DNA of 46,220 nt from Lachnospiraceae bacterium. Lineage in GTDB: Bacteria; Bacillota; Clostridia; Lachnospirales; Lachnospiraceae. Under the pieces are notes generated by a model. The model had not been told where the DNA came from, made no database searches, and worked only from the letters and a program-made list of their open reading frames with translations. The position numbers and the translations under genes are program-made. Positions 37,926 through 46,220 of the stretch are shown piece by piece; position 1 is the stretch's first letter; every line of letters begins with the position of its first letter. The DNA is taken from NCBI GenBank assembly GCA_028706005.1, contig JAQWCI010000003.1, positions 1-46,220 of the forward strand, read 5' to 3'.

Positions 37926-38744
37926 ATGTCAAACGAAAGATATGAAATGAAGAATCCCGGCAACACTGCTCTGGACAGTAAGCTGCTGTATGTCACTTAT
38001 TCAAAATTTGAAAATGACTGGTCAAGCCTTCTTCATATTCATCAATTTACTGAGCTTTTCTACGTAATCGGCGGAAGCGGATTATTCCAGGTGGACAATG
38101 TAGAGTACCCAATAGGCAGGAATGATTTCGTCATTGTAAATTCCGGCACAGCCCACACAGAAAAATCGACGGGCAATGTGCCTCTTGAGTACATAAGCGT
38201 CGGCGTGGAGAATATTTCATTTTCATTTGAGGGTAATAAAGAACATCTGATATTCCACTGCGACAGCAAACAGCAGGATCTTCTTTTCTACATGAACACC
38301 ATGCTGCTTGAACTTGAGAACAATGAAAAAGAATCCGACAGGATATGTCAGGACTTGCTTGAGGTATTAATAATAAAACTGATCAGAAGGACAAATTTTG
38401 CTTTTGAAGTGTCACCTGCCACCAGGATAAACAGAGAGTGTGTCAAGCTTAAAAGATACATGGATTCTAATTACACCACGGAAATAACGCTTGATAAACT
38501 TGCCGACATATCTCACCTCAACAAGTATTATCTTGTTCACGTTTTCAACAAATACTGCGGCTGCTCGCCCATCAACTATCTGTGCAAAGTACGCATCAAA
38601 GCCAGCCAGGAGTTACTGCGAAGCACCGATTACAGCATTTCAGACATTGCGCAGTGCACCGGTTTTTCATCTCAAAGCTACTTCGCGCAGTGCTTTCTTA
38701 AGTATGCCGGCGTCTCAGCGAGCGAATACCGCAAAACTCAGTAG
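37926..38744 (+). CDS. AraC family transcriptional regulator with N-terminal cupin domain
   Basis: Cupin-like N-terminus (LLHIHQFTELFYVIGGSGLFQVDN) and AraC HTH IAQCTGFSSQSYFAQCFLKYAGVSASEYRK. Confidence 0.93.
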   Translation: MSNERYEMKNPGNTALDSKLLYVTYSKFENDWSSLLHIHQFTELFYVIGGSGLFQVDNVEYPIGRNDFVIVNSGTAHTEKSTGNVPLEYISVGVENISFSFEGNKEHLIFHCDSKQQDLLFYMNTMLLELENNEKESDRICQDLLEVLIIKLIRRTNFAFEVSPATRINRECVKLKRYMDSNYTTEITLDKLADISHLNKYYLVHVFNKYCGCSPINYLCKVRIKASQELLRSTDYSISDIAQCTGFSSQSYFAQCFLKYAGVSASEYRKTQ

Positions 38745-38783
38745 TAGAGCCCCTGTGATTCCTTAATAACCTGTGTTGCTATA

Positions 38784-38852
38784 AAGTATAAACGAGTATA
38801 AAACAATCTAAGAAGTATAAACGAGTATAAAAATTATCCAAAAGTATAAACG
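38784..38852 (+). repeat. Three direct repeats with exact 29-bp period (iteron-like)
   Basis: AAGTATAAACG at 38784, 38813 and 38842; first two extend to AAGTATAAACGAGTATAAAA; AGTATAAA sub-repeat spaced 10/19/10/19 bp. Confidence 0.88.
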
Positions 38853-38869
38853 CAAGGAGGTAGTTCACC

Positions 38870-39229
38870 ATGAGAACAGGCAATCCTTTTACCCTGTCTT
38901 TCGGAAAAAGCCCGGAGGAATATGTTTCCCGCATTCCACAGACTGATGACACAAATTGCCGATGAACTTGGCAGTGATTCAGACTGGATTGTGCTTAACC
39001 TGAATCCCGAACGTGATCTTCTTAATGCAATGGCATCGAAATTAGATCCTTGATGAATACGACCAGCGACTGTCTGAATATGTTTACAGCAAAATATGGT
39101 CAGAGCTTTCCCCAAAGGACAAATCAATAGTTGAGCAGATTGCTGAAAAAAGGAATTATCATAGCTCCTGAACGAGGAGCGCTCTCAATCGTCCTGCCCA
39201 GATTCGATAGATTTGTTCAGCTGCAATAA
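38870..39229 (+). pseudogene. Remnant of archaeal-type AAA ATPase / ATP-binding protein with multiple internal deletions
   Basis: Four colinear fragments in shifting frames: MRTGNPFTLSFGKSPEEYVSRIPQTD; MTQIADELGSDSDWIVLNLNPERDLLNAMASKL; ILDEYDQRLSEYVYSKIWSELSPKDKSIVEQIAEKRN; GIIIAPERGALSIVLPRFDRFVQLQ*. No P-loop remains. Confidence 0.72.
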
Positions 39230-39333
39230 CTTATTTTTCTTCTTATGATTGAAGTCCTGAAATGTCATAGACCTCTTCAACAGACATGGCTGGGAAATTA
39301 AATTCTCTATCACATGATATAAGGGTCCCACAC

Positions 39334-39990
39334 TCACTCCAATATATATTGCATCATATTGTGAAGTATGATCCTGTAGGCATTCGCATACATGTGTATA
39401 CCCTCCAGGGTGTACTCTTTCCTGAGTTTTCCGTTCTCGTCGCTCAACCCTTCATTGACATTTATAAATCTGAGTCCAAGCTCTTCAGACATTTTTTCAA
39501 GACGCATATTAGCCTTATGAATGTTGGCGTTGTTGCGATTCAGGAATGCCTTTGCACGCCTGATGGGATTATCCATTTTCTCCGTCTCATTGACCGGATA
39601 ATATGCCATCACATATATAACGGCTTCAGGCAGCCGATATTTGATCTCAGTCAGTATTTCCCTGTAGTTCCTGATAAGTCTGTCCTCGGAATAATCCTTC
39701 GCTCCGATATCGTTCGTCCCAATATTGATGAAAATCTTTGAAGGTTTACAGCCAAAGACCATCTCTTCCATATTGGTCAGCATATCTTCTGTAGTGAATC
39801 CCGATACTCCCCTGTTATAAATACAGATGTCGATCTGTTCATCACGAAGAAGCTCCTCCACAGGAAACTGCTCCATGAGCGATGACCCCGTGAACAGGAT
39901 CTGGCCCTCTCTTGCATATTGATTGAGGATCCTGAGTTTATCAACCCTCTCCGCCTGCTGTGATTTGAAATAATCAGCCACATCCGACAT
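39334..39990 (-). CDS. SGNH/GDSL hydrolase family protein
   Basis: ILFTGSSLMEQFPVEELL, GVSGFTTEDML, IFINIGTNDIG, EGIHMYANAYRIIL; SD-preceded ATG at 39990 preferred over 40029. Confidence 0.85.
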   Translation of the reverse strand: MSDVADYFKSQQAERVDKLRILNQYAREGQILFTGSSLMEQFPVEELLRDEQIDICIYNRGVSGFTTEDMLTNMEEMVFGCKPSKIFINIGTNDIGAKDYSEDRLIRNYREILTEIKYRLPEAVIYVMAYYPVNETEKMDNPIRRAKAFLNRNNANIHKANMRLEKMSEELGLRFINVNEGLSDENGKLRKEYTLEGIHMYANAYRIILHNMMQYILE

Positions 39991-40051
39991 AATCAGTCTC
40001 CTTCTTCCTTCTACATTTTCCAGTAACACTAGTTGCTATAAATCAAAAGTT

Positions 40052-40384
40052 TTATAACTTGTCGTACTTTATTGCGTTACCTTTTGATTTATTTACCGGA
40101 TACTTTGCTTCGTTCTGATCCATCTTGCTGTTCACTATTGAATCAGCATCCAATCCCAATTTATCCAGCATGTTCTGACAATAGACAAGTACGTCAGCCA
40201 GTTCTTCCTTCACCTGAGGCAGGTCATATTCAGTATCACTCCACTGAAAGCACTCCAGAAGTTCATTAGCTTCTATAGAAATCGATTTTGCAAGATTTGC
40301 CGGAGAATGGAACTGATCCCAGTCCCGGTCTTCTGAAAATTTTCTGATGCGATCAACTGTATCCGGTCTCACTATTGCCTCCAT
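40052..40384 (-). CDS. MazG-like nucleotide pyrophosphohydrolase
   Basis: AKSISIEANELLECFQW...VKEELADVLVYCQNML (EANELLE and EELADVLVY motifs); alternative GTG start at 40372 preceded by GGAGG. Confidence 0.88.
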   Translation of the reverse strand: MEAIVRPDTVDRIRKFSEDRDWDQFHSPANLAKSISIEANELLECFQWSDTEYDLPQVKEELADVLVYCQNMLDKLGLDADSIVNSKMDQNEAKYPVNKSKGNAIKYDKL

Positions 40385-40462
40385 ATTGGAGCGTCTTTAT
40401 GTGGCTCCACTTGTCATACTTTTATATCTGTGCCTGGAAATCACGAATGCTCAAAAATGTTT

Positions 40463-42274
40463 CTACATAGTTGCTTTCTTAAGTGCCTCGCGCAGTTCGT
40501 CGTCACATGCATATATATACATTCCGTTGACACCGCGTGTCATAAGAACACGCACCTCGTGTTTAACCAGAGATTCCCCAAACTTCTGCTTTGTTCCGTC
40601 TGATAAAGTTCTGTACCTCGTTGCCTTCTCATTGCGGCTTTCCGATGGATCATATATTATCCTTCCATTCCTGTATTTCACCGATGGTCCAAGGATGACC
40701 CCTGCATAGTTCAGGTCAAAACCCTGAATAGTAAATGTTGATCCCACTTCTTCCACTGTTTTCTTCTGCTCGGCCCAGGACAGTTTTTTCGTTTCTTTTT
40801 TTTCTTCCTTGTTCAATTCTTGCACCAATTCCCTGTTCCAGGGTTTTGTCCATTTCTTATTTTTTTTCTTAATACAAACACACCAGTAGTATTCCTCAAG
40901 GCGTTTATCTGGCCTTCTTTTAGAGCTATAATCCCAATCATATGTGGCTATCAATCTGGAAAGCGATGTGTCCGCTGATTCAGCTCTCTTTTTTATCTCA
41001 TCATCCATAAGCCATGGATCATCGAATATTCTTATGGAATATCCTCCTGCTGGCTTAGGTATTTTTTTCAGAACGCCCTGTTTAGTAAATGAATCGATCC
41101 AATCATTTGTAGCTTTGTCCGCACGCATTCTAAGTTGTTCATCCAAAACAATATAATTATTGACTTTCTTTGCCATATTTCTGTATTTCTCAAGGCTTTT
41201 GGCTTCCCAGTATTGTTCCGTCGTCAGAATCTGATTCTCGTCAAACATGACCACTGTCACTCTTGCGCGATCTATTATGTCCTGTAGTTGATTGTTCCCT
41301 CTGTATGATTGTTTGCCCTGAGTCAGGAGCAGGTGAGCTTCATCAACAAAAGCAACATCTATCGGGTCATCCGGAGTATGAAGATTAATAAATCTTGTCG
41401 GCTTACATACGACCTCTCCGTATTTTTCAGTAAGCCCCAACTTATCAGCAATCTGCTCATATACTGTAAGCTGTTCATCATGGTTAACTATAAGGGAGCA
41501 TCGTATTCCTCTTTTGGCATGATTATCAGCAAGATCATCTGAATCATCTGTTCTGTTCCCTGGCTCCTCTGCCTGACAATATAATTCATAAAACGTGCTG
41601 CTGTTAAGCACTGTCTTGCCAGTACCAGCCTCTCCCTCAACAAATATCAGTTGGTTCTTCTCATTGTATTTCATTGCCTCATGTACTTTTTCAATTATCA
41701 GGTCTCTTGCTTTGACCTGTTCTTTTGTGAGCTTATGTAAAGGCGATGCTTTATAGATAGCCGAATCCTTTATCTCGGCCTCTGATGGAAACAGTTCTTT
41801 GTTATCTCTTCTCAATCGGTTCCAAATTTTCCTGAATATATCATCAAGCTCTTCAACAGGATAATAGCTTGTCTGTGGATTATTTCTGAGGTTACAAACA
41901 TGTTTTACTTTATCAACACTCATTATGTAATGCATCAATCGATTCTCTATATCAAGTGTCATTGATTTGTTGAAATGCTCATGCCCGATTATATAAAGGA
42001 CTGCTTTTTTCTCAATCAATTCATGCTGCCAGTTTCTACTGTCAATTGCCGCATCATAATGCTGTTTTGTTCTTTTTATAATATCGTTTGATTCACCAAC
42101 ATAAACTTCATAATCATCAGAATCTTTCCAATTGTGGATGTATACAGTCGGAAAATCCAGCAAAATTTTCCTGGTCTTTCCTCCTGTACTTGTCATTGCT
42201 GTCCCAAACTGATCTAAGGCATTTACGTTATCATCTATTTTTTCAATAATAGGTTCTGCCACTGTTTTTTTCAT
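40463..42274 (-). CDS. GIY-YIG nuclease domain fused to DUF2075 (Schlafen-group-3-like) DNA/RNA helicase domain
   Basis: N-term VYIHNWKDSDDYEVYVGESNDIIKRTKQH and DIENRLMHY; Walker A VEGEAGTGKT; Walker B VAFVDEAHLLLT; C-term FTIQGFDLNYAGVILG...VLMTRGVNGMYIYACD. Confidence 0.86.
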   Translation of the reverse strand: MKKTVAEPIIEKIDDNVNALDQFGTAMTSTGGKTRKILLDFPTVYIHNWKDSDDYEVYVGESNDIIKRTKQHYDAAIDSRNWQHELIEKKAVLYIIGHEHFNKSMTLDIENRLMHYIMSVDKVKHVCNLRNNPQTSYYPVEELDDIFRKIWNRLRRDNKELFPSEAEIKDSAIYKASPLHKLTKEQVKARDLIIEKVHEAMKYNEKNQLIFVEGEAGTGKTVLNSSTFYELYCQAEEPGNRTDDSDDLADNHAKRGIRCSLIVNHDEQLTVYEQIADKLGLTEKYGEVVCKPTRFINLHTPDDPIDVAFVDEAHLLLTQGKQSYRGNNQLQDIIDRARVTVVMFDENQILTTEQYWEAKSLEKYRNMAKKVNNYIVLDEQLRMRADKATNDWIDSFTKQGVLKKIPKPAGGYSIRIFDDPWLMDDEIKKRAESADTSLSRLIATYDWDYSSKRRPDKRLEEYYWCVCIKKKNKKWTKPWNRELVQELNKEEKKETKKLSWAEQKKTVEEVGSTFTIQGFDLNYAGVILGPSVKYRNGRIIYDPSESRNEKATRYRTLSDGTKQKFGESLVKHEVRVLMTRGVNGMYIYACDDELREALKKATM

Positions 42275-42928
42275 TTATGACCTTCTTTTTGCAATCGCAT
42301 CCTCTGATGTCAGTTGTAATGATTTATTTATCCACTCATTCAGCGTCAGCGGCTTGTATTCCGAGTATCCGCACCAGCAGTTGATGAGGTTGCAGACCAT
42401 TGGTTCGACACCGTCGTGCGCTGTCTCGAATGAGCGGCCGGCTGCCATTTCTTCCATCTCATACAGGAGTTTTGCCTCAGGTGAGTCGTGAACGTGGCCG
42501 TGCAGCATGAACTTTTTCAGACCGCCGTCAGGCGACTTTGTATGGTTCTTGCCAAAGAACAGTATAGGATAATGATTCAGCAGGACTTCTTTTTTCTTAT
42601 CGCCCATCTCTATCTGTGTCTCGATCTTTTCAAAACGCTCAAGGTCTATGTCCTTCTTCTTAAGCCAGATATCATGATTGCCTTTCAGCAAAACAATTCT
42701 TCCTTTGAGTTTATGCAGGACCTTGTTGATAGGTAGTGCCGAGCCTGCGCCCTTCCAGTCAAACATATCTCCCAGCACGTAAACATCATCGCCGCCCCTG
42801 ACCACGCTGTTCCACTGATCTATCATGTAGCTGTTCATTTCCTCGCAGTTATCAAACGGGCGCTTATCCATTTTTACACGCACATCATCATCAAAGAAAT
42901 GCTGATCCGCGATATACCTCTTGCTCAT
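42275..42928 (-). CDS. Calcineurin-like metallophosphoesterase
   Basis: Motifs ADQHF, VLGDMFDW, LKGNHDIW, LNHYPI, LHGHVHD; stop codon TAA abuts the ATG of the next gene; start at 42928 (MSKRYIADQHF) or 42946. Confidence 0.88.
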   Translation of the reverse strand: MSKRYIADQHFFDDDVRVKMDKRPFDNCEEMNSYMIDQWNSVVRGGDDVYVLGDMFDWKGAGSALPINKVLHKLKGRIVLLKGNHDIWLKKKDIDLERFEKIETQIEMGDKKKEVLLNHYPILFFGKNHTKSPDGGLKKFMLHGHVHDSPEAKLLYEMEEMAAGRSFETAHDGVEPMVCNLINCWCGYSEYKPLTLNEWINKSLQLTSEDAIAKRRS

Positions 42929-43064
42929 ACTTCTTTTCTCCCGCACATTTTCGATAGCAGACCAATGTACAATCTTCTTTCCTGCTGTTAATGTGGTATT
43001 GTAAATGCAAACAAATCATTTGCCGGTGTTTTACCACAGCAAAACAAACGAGGCTGTTATTCTT

Positions 43065-43949
43065 ATGAAAATCATTCTGTCATCCCGTAAAATCTGCTGG
43101 TCAGTTGCTGCCTTACTAATGGTCATGATGGTGATCGGATCGATCTGGGATTACCCGATCTCATGCTCACTTTATGACAAGTCCAACTGGTTCGGAATAA
43201 TCTTTGCTGCTTTCGGAGAATACCCTTCAACCCTGGGTCTCGTTGTTGTCGGAAGCATGCTGCTTGCCGGTCACAACAAAGAAAAACAATCATCCGCGGC
43301 GATACAATGTGTCGGCGGCATTCTTCTTACAATACTCGGGGCAGCGCTGTCCATGCTGCTTCCGCCTCATTATGCAGAAGTACCATTATACTTTTCATGC
43401 TTCGTTGGCATCATATGCAGCGCTGTTATTTTTTTTGTCACGCTTCTTCTCTGCCGTGGCGCAGAGCAAAAGAAGGTCATTCAGGTAGCACTTGCAATAT
43501 TTGTTACCATACTTGCTACGACAATCATCGTAAATCTGATTAAAATCCCCTGGGGCCGCGCCAGGATGCGTTTAGTTGCATCCAATCCACGCGCATACTT
43601 TATGCCCTGGTGGCAAGCCGGAGATGGGCTGAAGAACATATTGACCGCTGCAGGTGTGGGCGCTGATGAATTCAAGTCATTCCCTTCAGGCCATGTGGCA
43701 GGTGCTTCTGCCCTGATGCTCCTCTGCCTCCTGCCGCAGATTCAGCCAAAACTTGCCACGCAACAATCATTGTTGTTCGCCATAGGTTTTTGCTGGACCT
43801 GCCTTACAGCACTATCTCGTATTATCATCGGCGCACATTACCTGACAGATGTCACCGTTGCTTTTGCTATTGGATTTCTCGTTATGAATATCGTCTGCCG
43901 GAGAGTATTCCCTGAGTATACTAACGCCCCAGTCTCCAAGCGGGATTGA
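43065..43949 (+). CDS. Phosphatase PAP2 family membrane protein
   Basis: KIPWGRARMR, FKSFPSGHVAGAS, SRIIIGAHYLTDVTVAF PAP2 motifs; ORF extends to 43005. Confidence 0.88.
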   Translation: MKIILSSRKICWSVAALLMVMMVIGSIWDYPISCSLYDKSNWFGIIFAAFGEYPSTLGLVVVGSMLLAGHNKEKQSSAAIQCVGGILLTILGAALSMLLPPHYAEVPLYFSCFVGIICSAVIFFVTLLLCRGAEQKKVIQVALAIFVTILATTIIVNLIKIPWGRARMRLVASNPRAYFMPWWQAGDGLKNILTAAGVGADEFKSFPSGHVAGASALMLLCLLPQIQPKLATQQSLLFAIGFCWTCLTALSRIIIGAHYLTDVTVAFAIGFLVMNIVCRRVFPEYTNAPVSKRD

Positions 43950-45932
43950 ATCTCCTCTATTATACTCTTTGCCGGAGATGAGCTCTGTGACTCTATCATA
44001 CGGACATGATAAGTTCTCTGCACTCTCACTGTAGTGCAGTACATAGTGTAGTTTTGCCCCATCTTCAAGAACGCCGCTCCGTATTATGACCGGCCACTGC
44101 TCCTTAGGAACAATATGTTCAAGTTTTGCCGACTTGCGTGCGTCTGCATATACTTTCTTTATCATATCCTTGTTGCAGAGGCAGGCAATATAGTAAGCAC
44201 AGCCGTCTTTGTAATCATGTTTTGTTATTCCGGCGTACTTTCCCCAGTAGCGATGAGAATACGCTTCCATCGTCTCAGCTCCATCTGTGATGACGAGTTC
44301 TGCAAATGCACGAACCGGAGTCCCTTGAAGTGTCATTTTGCCTGGATCTGTGAACTGATCGTAGTGCATTCCAAATACATCATTAAGCCCGTGTGGCAGT
44401 CTGTCATGATAAACTGTAAGTTCTCTGTCAGATACAAATGATCTGAACGATGAAACAAGTACTCCGCCCTGCGCCGTAAACTCCTTAATAAGTTTTACCG
44501 TGTCATCAGAAACGCAATACAGCATCGGTGTAACCATCATGTCATAATTCCATTTGCCATCATCTGACCGCAGTTTAGCTGGCAGAGCGTTGACATCCAG
44601 GACATCGCACTCAATATTCATTTCATAAAGCGCATCATAATATAGATGCAAAACATCGTTGTAGTCGATGTTCTTATCGATTGGAAATGATTTTATTGCA
44701 TCCATGGAGACCGTATCTATCACCAGACAAACTCTGTTTTGCTTCCTGAACGTTGATATCAGAGGAGAAAGCTCCTCAAATTCACGTCCTATACGGGAGA
44801 CTTCATCGTAGACCGTTCCAGGCTCAAGGTCGTGCGAAAGCACGCCCTTCCAATATGTCTCTGCACTGTTGTGAATAGAATGCCAGTTCCAGTACATTAC
44901 ACCGCAGGCACCGCTCGCAAGATGGCTATATGCCTGGAGCCTGAGCTGTCCCGGGTACGGCGTCCATGATTTGAATCCCTGTGTCTCCGTTTCCAGCACA
45001 AGATATGGCGCATTCTTAAGTGCCCTTATCTCATCACCGCCATATGCGATTTCCGCGCCTGTCAGGGCATCCTGTGACGGATGATATATGTCACATCCTG
45101 CAAGTGTCACTGCTTCTGATGACTCGTAATGATTTATACTCTGCTGCATGCCGTGAGAATACGGGGCATCCTGCTGTTTATCGCTCAGTTTATCAACATC
45201 CCAGTTGAAATCAAAATTATGAGTGATGAACTGATCATCTCTTTTGTATTCACTTACGATCTTCGACTGCCACTTAAGGTAATCAGCTGCCATGCTTCGG
45301 CGGAACCTGTCGAACTCAGAATTAAGACCGGCATGAATGCAGCCCCTCATATCAGGAAAATCTTCCCATTTACCTATGGAGTTGCTCCAGTATGCCAGAC
45401 CGAATGTCCTGTTAAGATTTTCAACTGTGCCGAACTTGCTTTGCATATATACACAGAACATCTTCTGCATTATCGGGGTGCAGGAATCGTAATACTTGGT
45501 CTCGTTGTCAAGCTGGAAACCTGTTACGTTCCTGTATGGGCGCACTGCTTCCATCATTTTCCTTATGATTCGTTCTGCGTGGAATCTGAATGTCGGGTTC
45601 ACTATATCCATGATCTGACGTGAGCCGTAGAACCTCTGTCCATTATGATCCACGACAAGCACTGAAGGGTCCTTTTTCTCAAGCCATGAAGGGATGGCAT
45701 ATGTCGGCGTTCCGACGATCACATTTATCCCTGTAGCACTTGTGGCTTCAAGTGTTTTGATAAGGATAGAGAAATCGAATTCTCCCTCGTTCGGCTCCCA
45801 TGTGCTCCATGTTGACTCTGCGATGCGGACTGTGTTGATTCCAGCCCTCTTCATGAGCGACAGATCCGTGCCCATCCGCTCATAAGGCATATACTCAGGA
45901 TAATATGCTGCTCCGAAAATCAGGTTTTCCAT
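43812..45932 (-). CDS. Beta-galactosidase, glycoside hydrolase family GH42
   Basis: FGAAYYPEYMPYERMGTDLSLMKRAGINTVRIAESTWSTWEPNEGEFDF, VTGFQLDNET; SD GGAGG precedes ATG at 45932. Confidence 0.93.
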   Translation of the reverse strand: MENLIFGAAYYPEYMPYERMGTDLSLMKRAGINTVRIAESTWSTWEPNEGEFDFSILIKTLEATSATGINVIVGTPTYAIPSWLEKKDPSVLVVDHNGQRFYGSRQIMDIVNPTFRFHAERIIRKMMEAVRPYRNVTGFQLDNETKYYDSCTPIMQKMFCVYMQSKFGTVENLNRTFGLAYWSNSIGKWEDFPDMRGCIHAGLNSEFDRFRRSMAADYLKWQSKIVSEYKRDDQFITHNFDFNWDVDKLSDKQQDAPYSHGMQQSINHYESSEAVTLAGCDIYHPSQDALTGAEIAYGGDEIRALKNAPYLVLETETQGFKSWTPYPGQLRLQAYSHLASGACGVMYWNWHSIHNSAETYWKGVLSHDLEPGTVYDEVSRIGREFEELSPLISTFRKQNRVCLVIDTVSMDAIKSFPIDKNIDYNDVLHLYYDALYEMNIECDVLDVNALPAKLRSDDGKWNYDMMVTPMLYCVSDDTVKLIKEFTAQGGVLVSSFRSFVSDRELTVYHDRLPHGLNDVFGMHYDQFTDPGKMTLQGTPVRAFAELVITDGAETMEAYSHRYWGKYAGITKHDYKDGCAYYIACLCNKDMIKKVYADARKSAKLEHIVPKEQWPVIIRSGVLEDGAKLHYVLHYSESAENLSCPYDRVTELISGKEYNRGDSIPLGDWGVSILREYSPADDIHNEKSNSKSNGDICQVMCADDNTR

Positions 45933-46051
45933 TCTTGCCTCCATGCATGTACACTCGTGAAACTGTTTGAATTATTGTATATTGATAGTATAGAGTAATC
46001 GGTAAATTTCGTGAATACGCAAATTGCAACCCGCAGTTGCGCAATTGCAAG

Positions 46052-46077
46052 GCCTGGTTGGTGGCGCGCAACCGGGC
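46052..46077. other. GC-rich hairpin upstream of XRE-type gene
   Basis: GCCTGGTTG-gtggcgcg-CAACCGGGC (one G-U pair), preceded by TTGCGCAATTGCAA-type self-complementary sequence. Confidence 0.4.
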
Positions 46078-46148
46078 TTCGGCAGTAATCTGATCTCGCA
46101 GACAAACATACGCATGGGGCACGGAGCGCTCAGGCAGGAGATGAAATA

Positions 46149-46220
46149 ATGATACTTGCAGACAAAATAATTGAATTGAGAAAAAAGGAAGGCTGGTCAC
46201 AGGAACAGCTTGCCGGAGAA
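46149..46220 (+). CDS. XRE/HTH_3 transcriptional regulator, N-terminal fragment truncated by window edge
   Basis: MILADKIIELRKKEGWSQEQLAGE, typical XRE N-terminus; SD AGGAG upstream. Confidence 0.75.
   Translation, partial: MILADKIIELRKKEGWSQEQLAGE

Noticed and set aside
35654-37926. Numerous plus-strand ORFs opposite the GH112 gene
   Set aside because: Antisense to a long, strongly recognisable coding sequence; no RBS or domain signals.
38784-38852. Interpretation of the 29-bp period array as a CRISPR
   Set aside because: Only three units, spacers of about 9-18 bp, A/T-rich non-palindromic repeat and no cas genes; iteron/operator array is more plausible.

Overview
The window looks like a Firmicutes/Lachnospiraceae-type chromosome segment (inferred from protein character; not tested). 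It is dominated by carbohydrate-uptake and glycoside-processing loci. (1) Left edge: a sugar ABC transporter. (2) A YesM/YesN-type two-component system, an ABC transporter and a GH78 rhamnosidase. (3) A LacI-controlled ABC transporter with GH29 and GH151-like fucosidases, an aldo/keto reductase, and an SDR gene broken by an in-frame TGA. (4) A GH112 phosphorylase divergent from an AraC regulator. (5) A GH42 beta-galactosidase. Housekeeping or accessory genes include HflK/HflC, MarR, DegV, YczE-like, MATE, SGNH hydrolase and PAP2. The least explained parts are: a compact operon of metallophosphoesterase, GIY-YIG/DUF2075 helicase-like protein and MazG-like pyrophosphohydrolase; an AbiEii-type nucleotidyltransferase next to an RHH-DUF6922 fusion; and an exact 29-bp-period repeat array in front of a heavily deleted AAA-ATPase pseudogene. 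Hairpins separate the binding-protein gene from the permease gene in all three ABC operons; in one, the hairpin appears to bury the permease Shine-Dalgarno. No rRNA, tRNA, CRISPR array or intact transposase was recognised. Family calls come from reading motifs by eye, with no database search.
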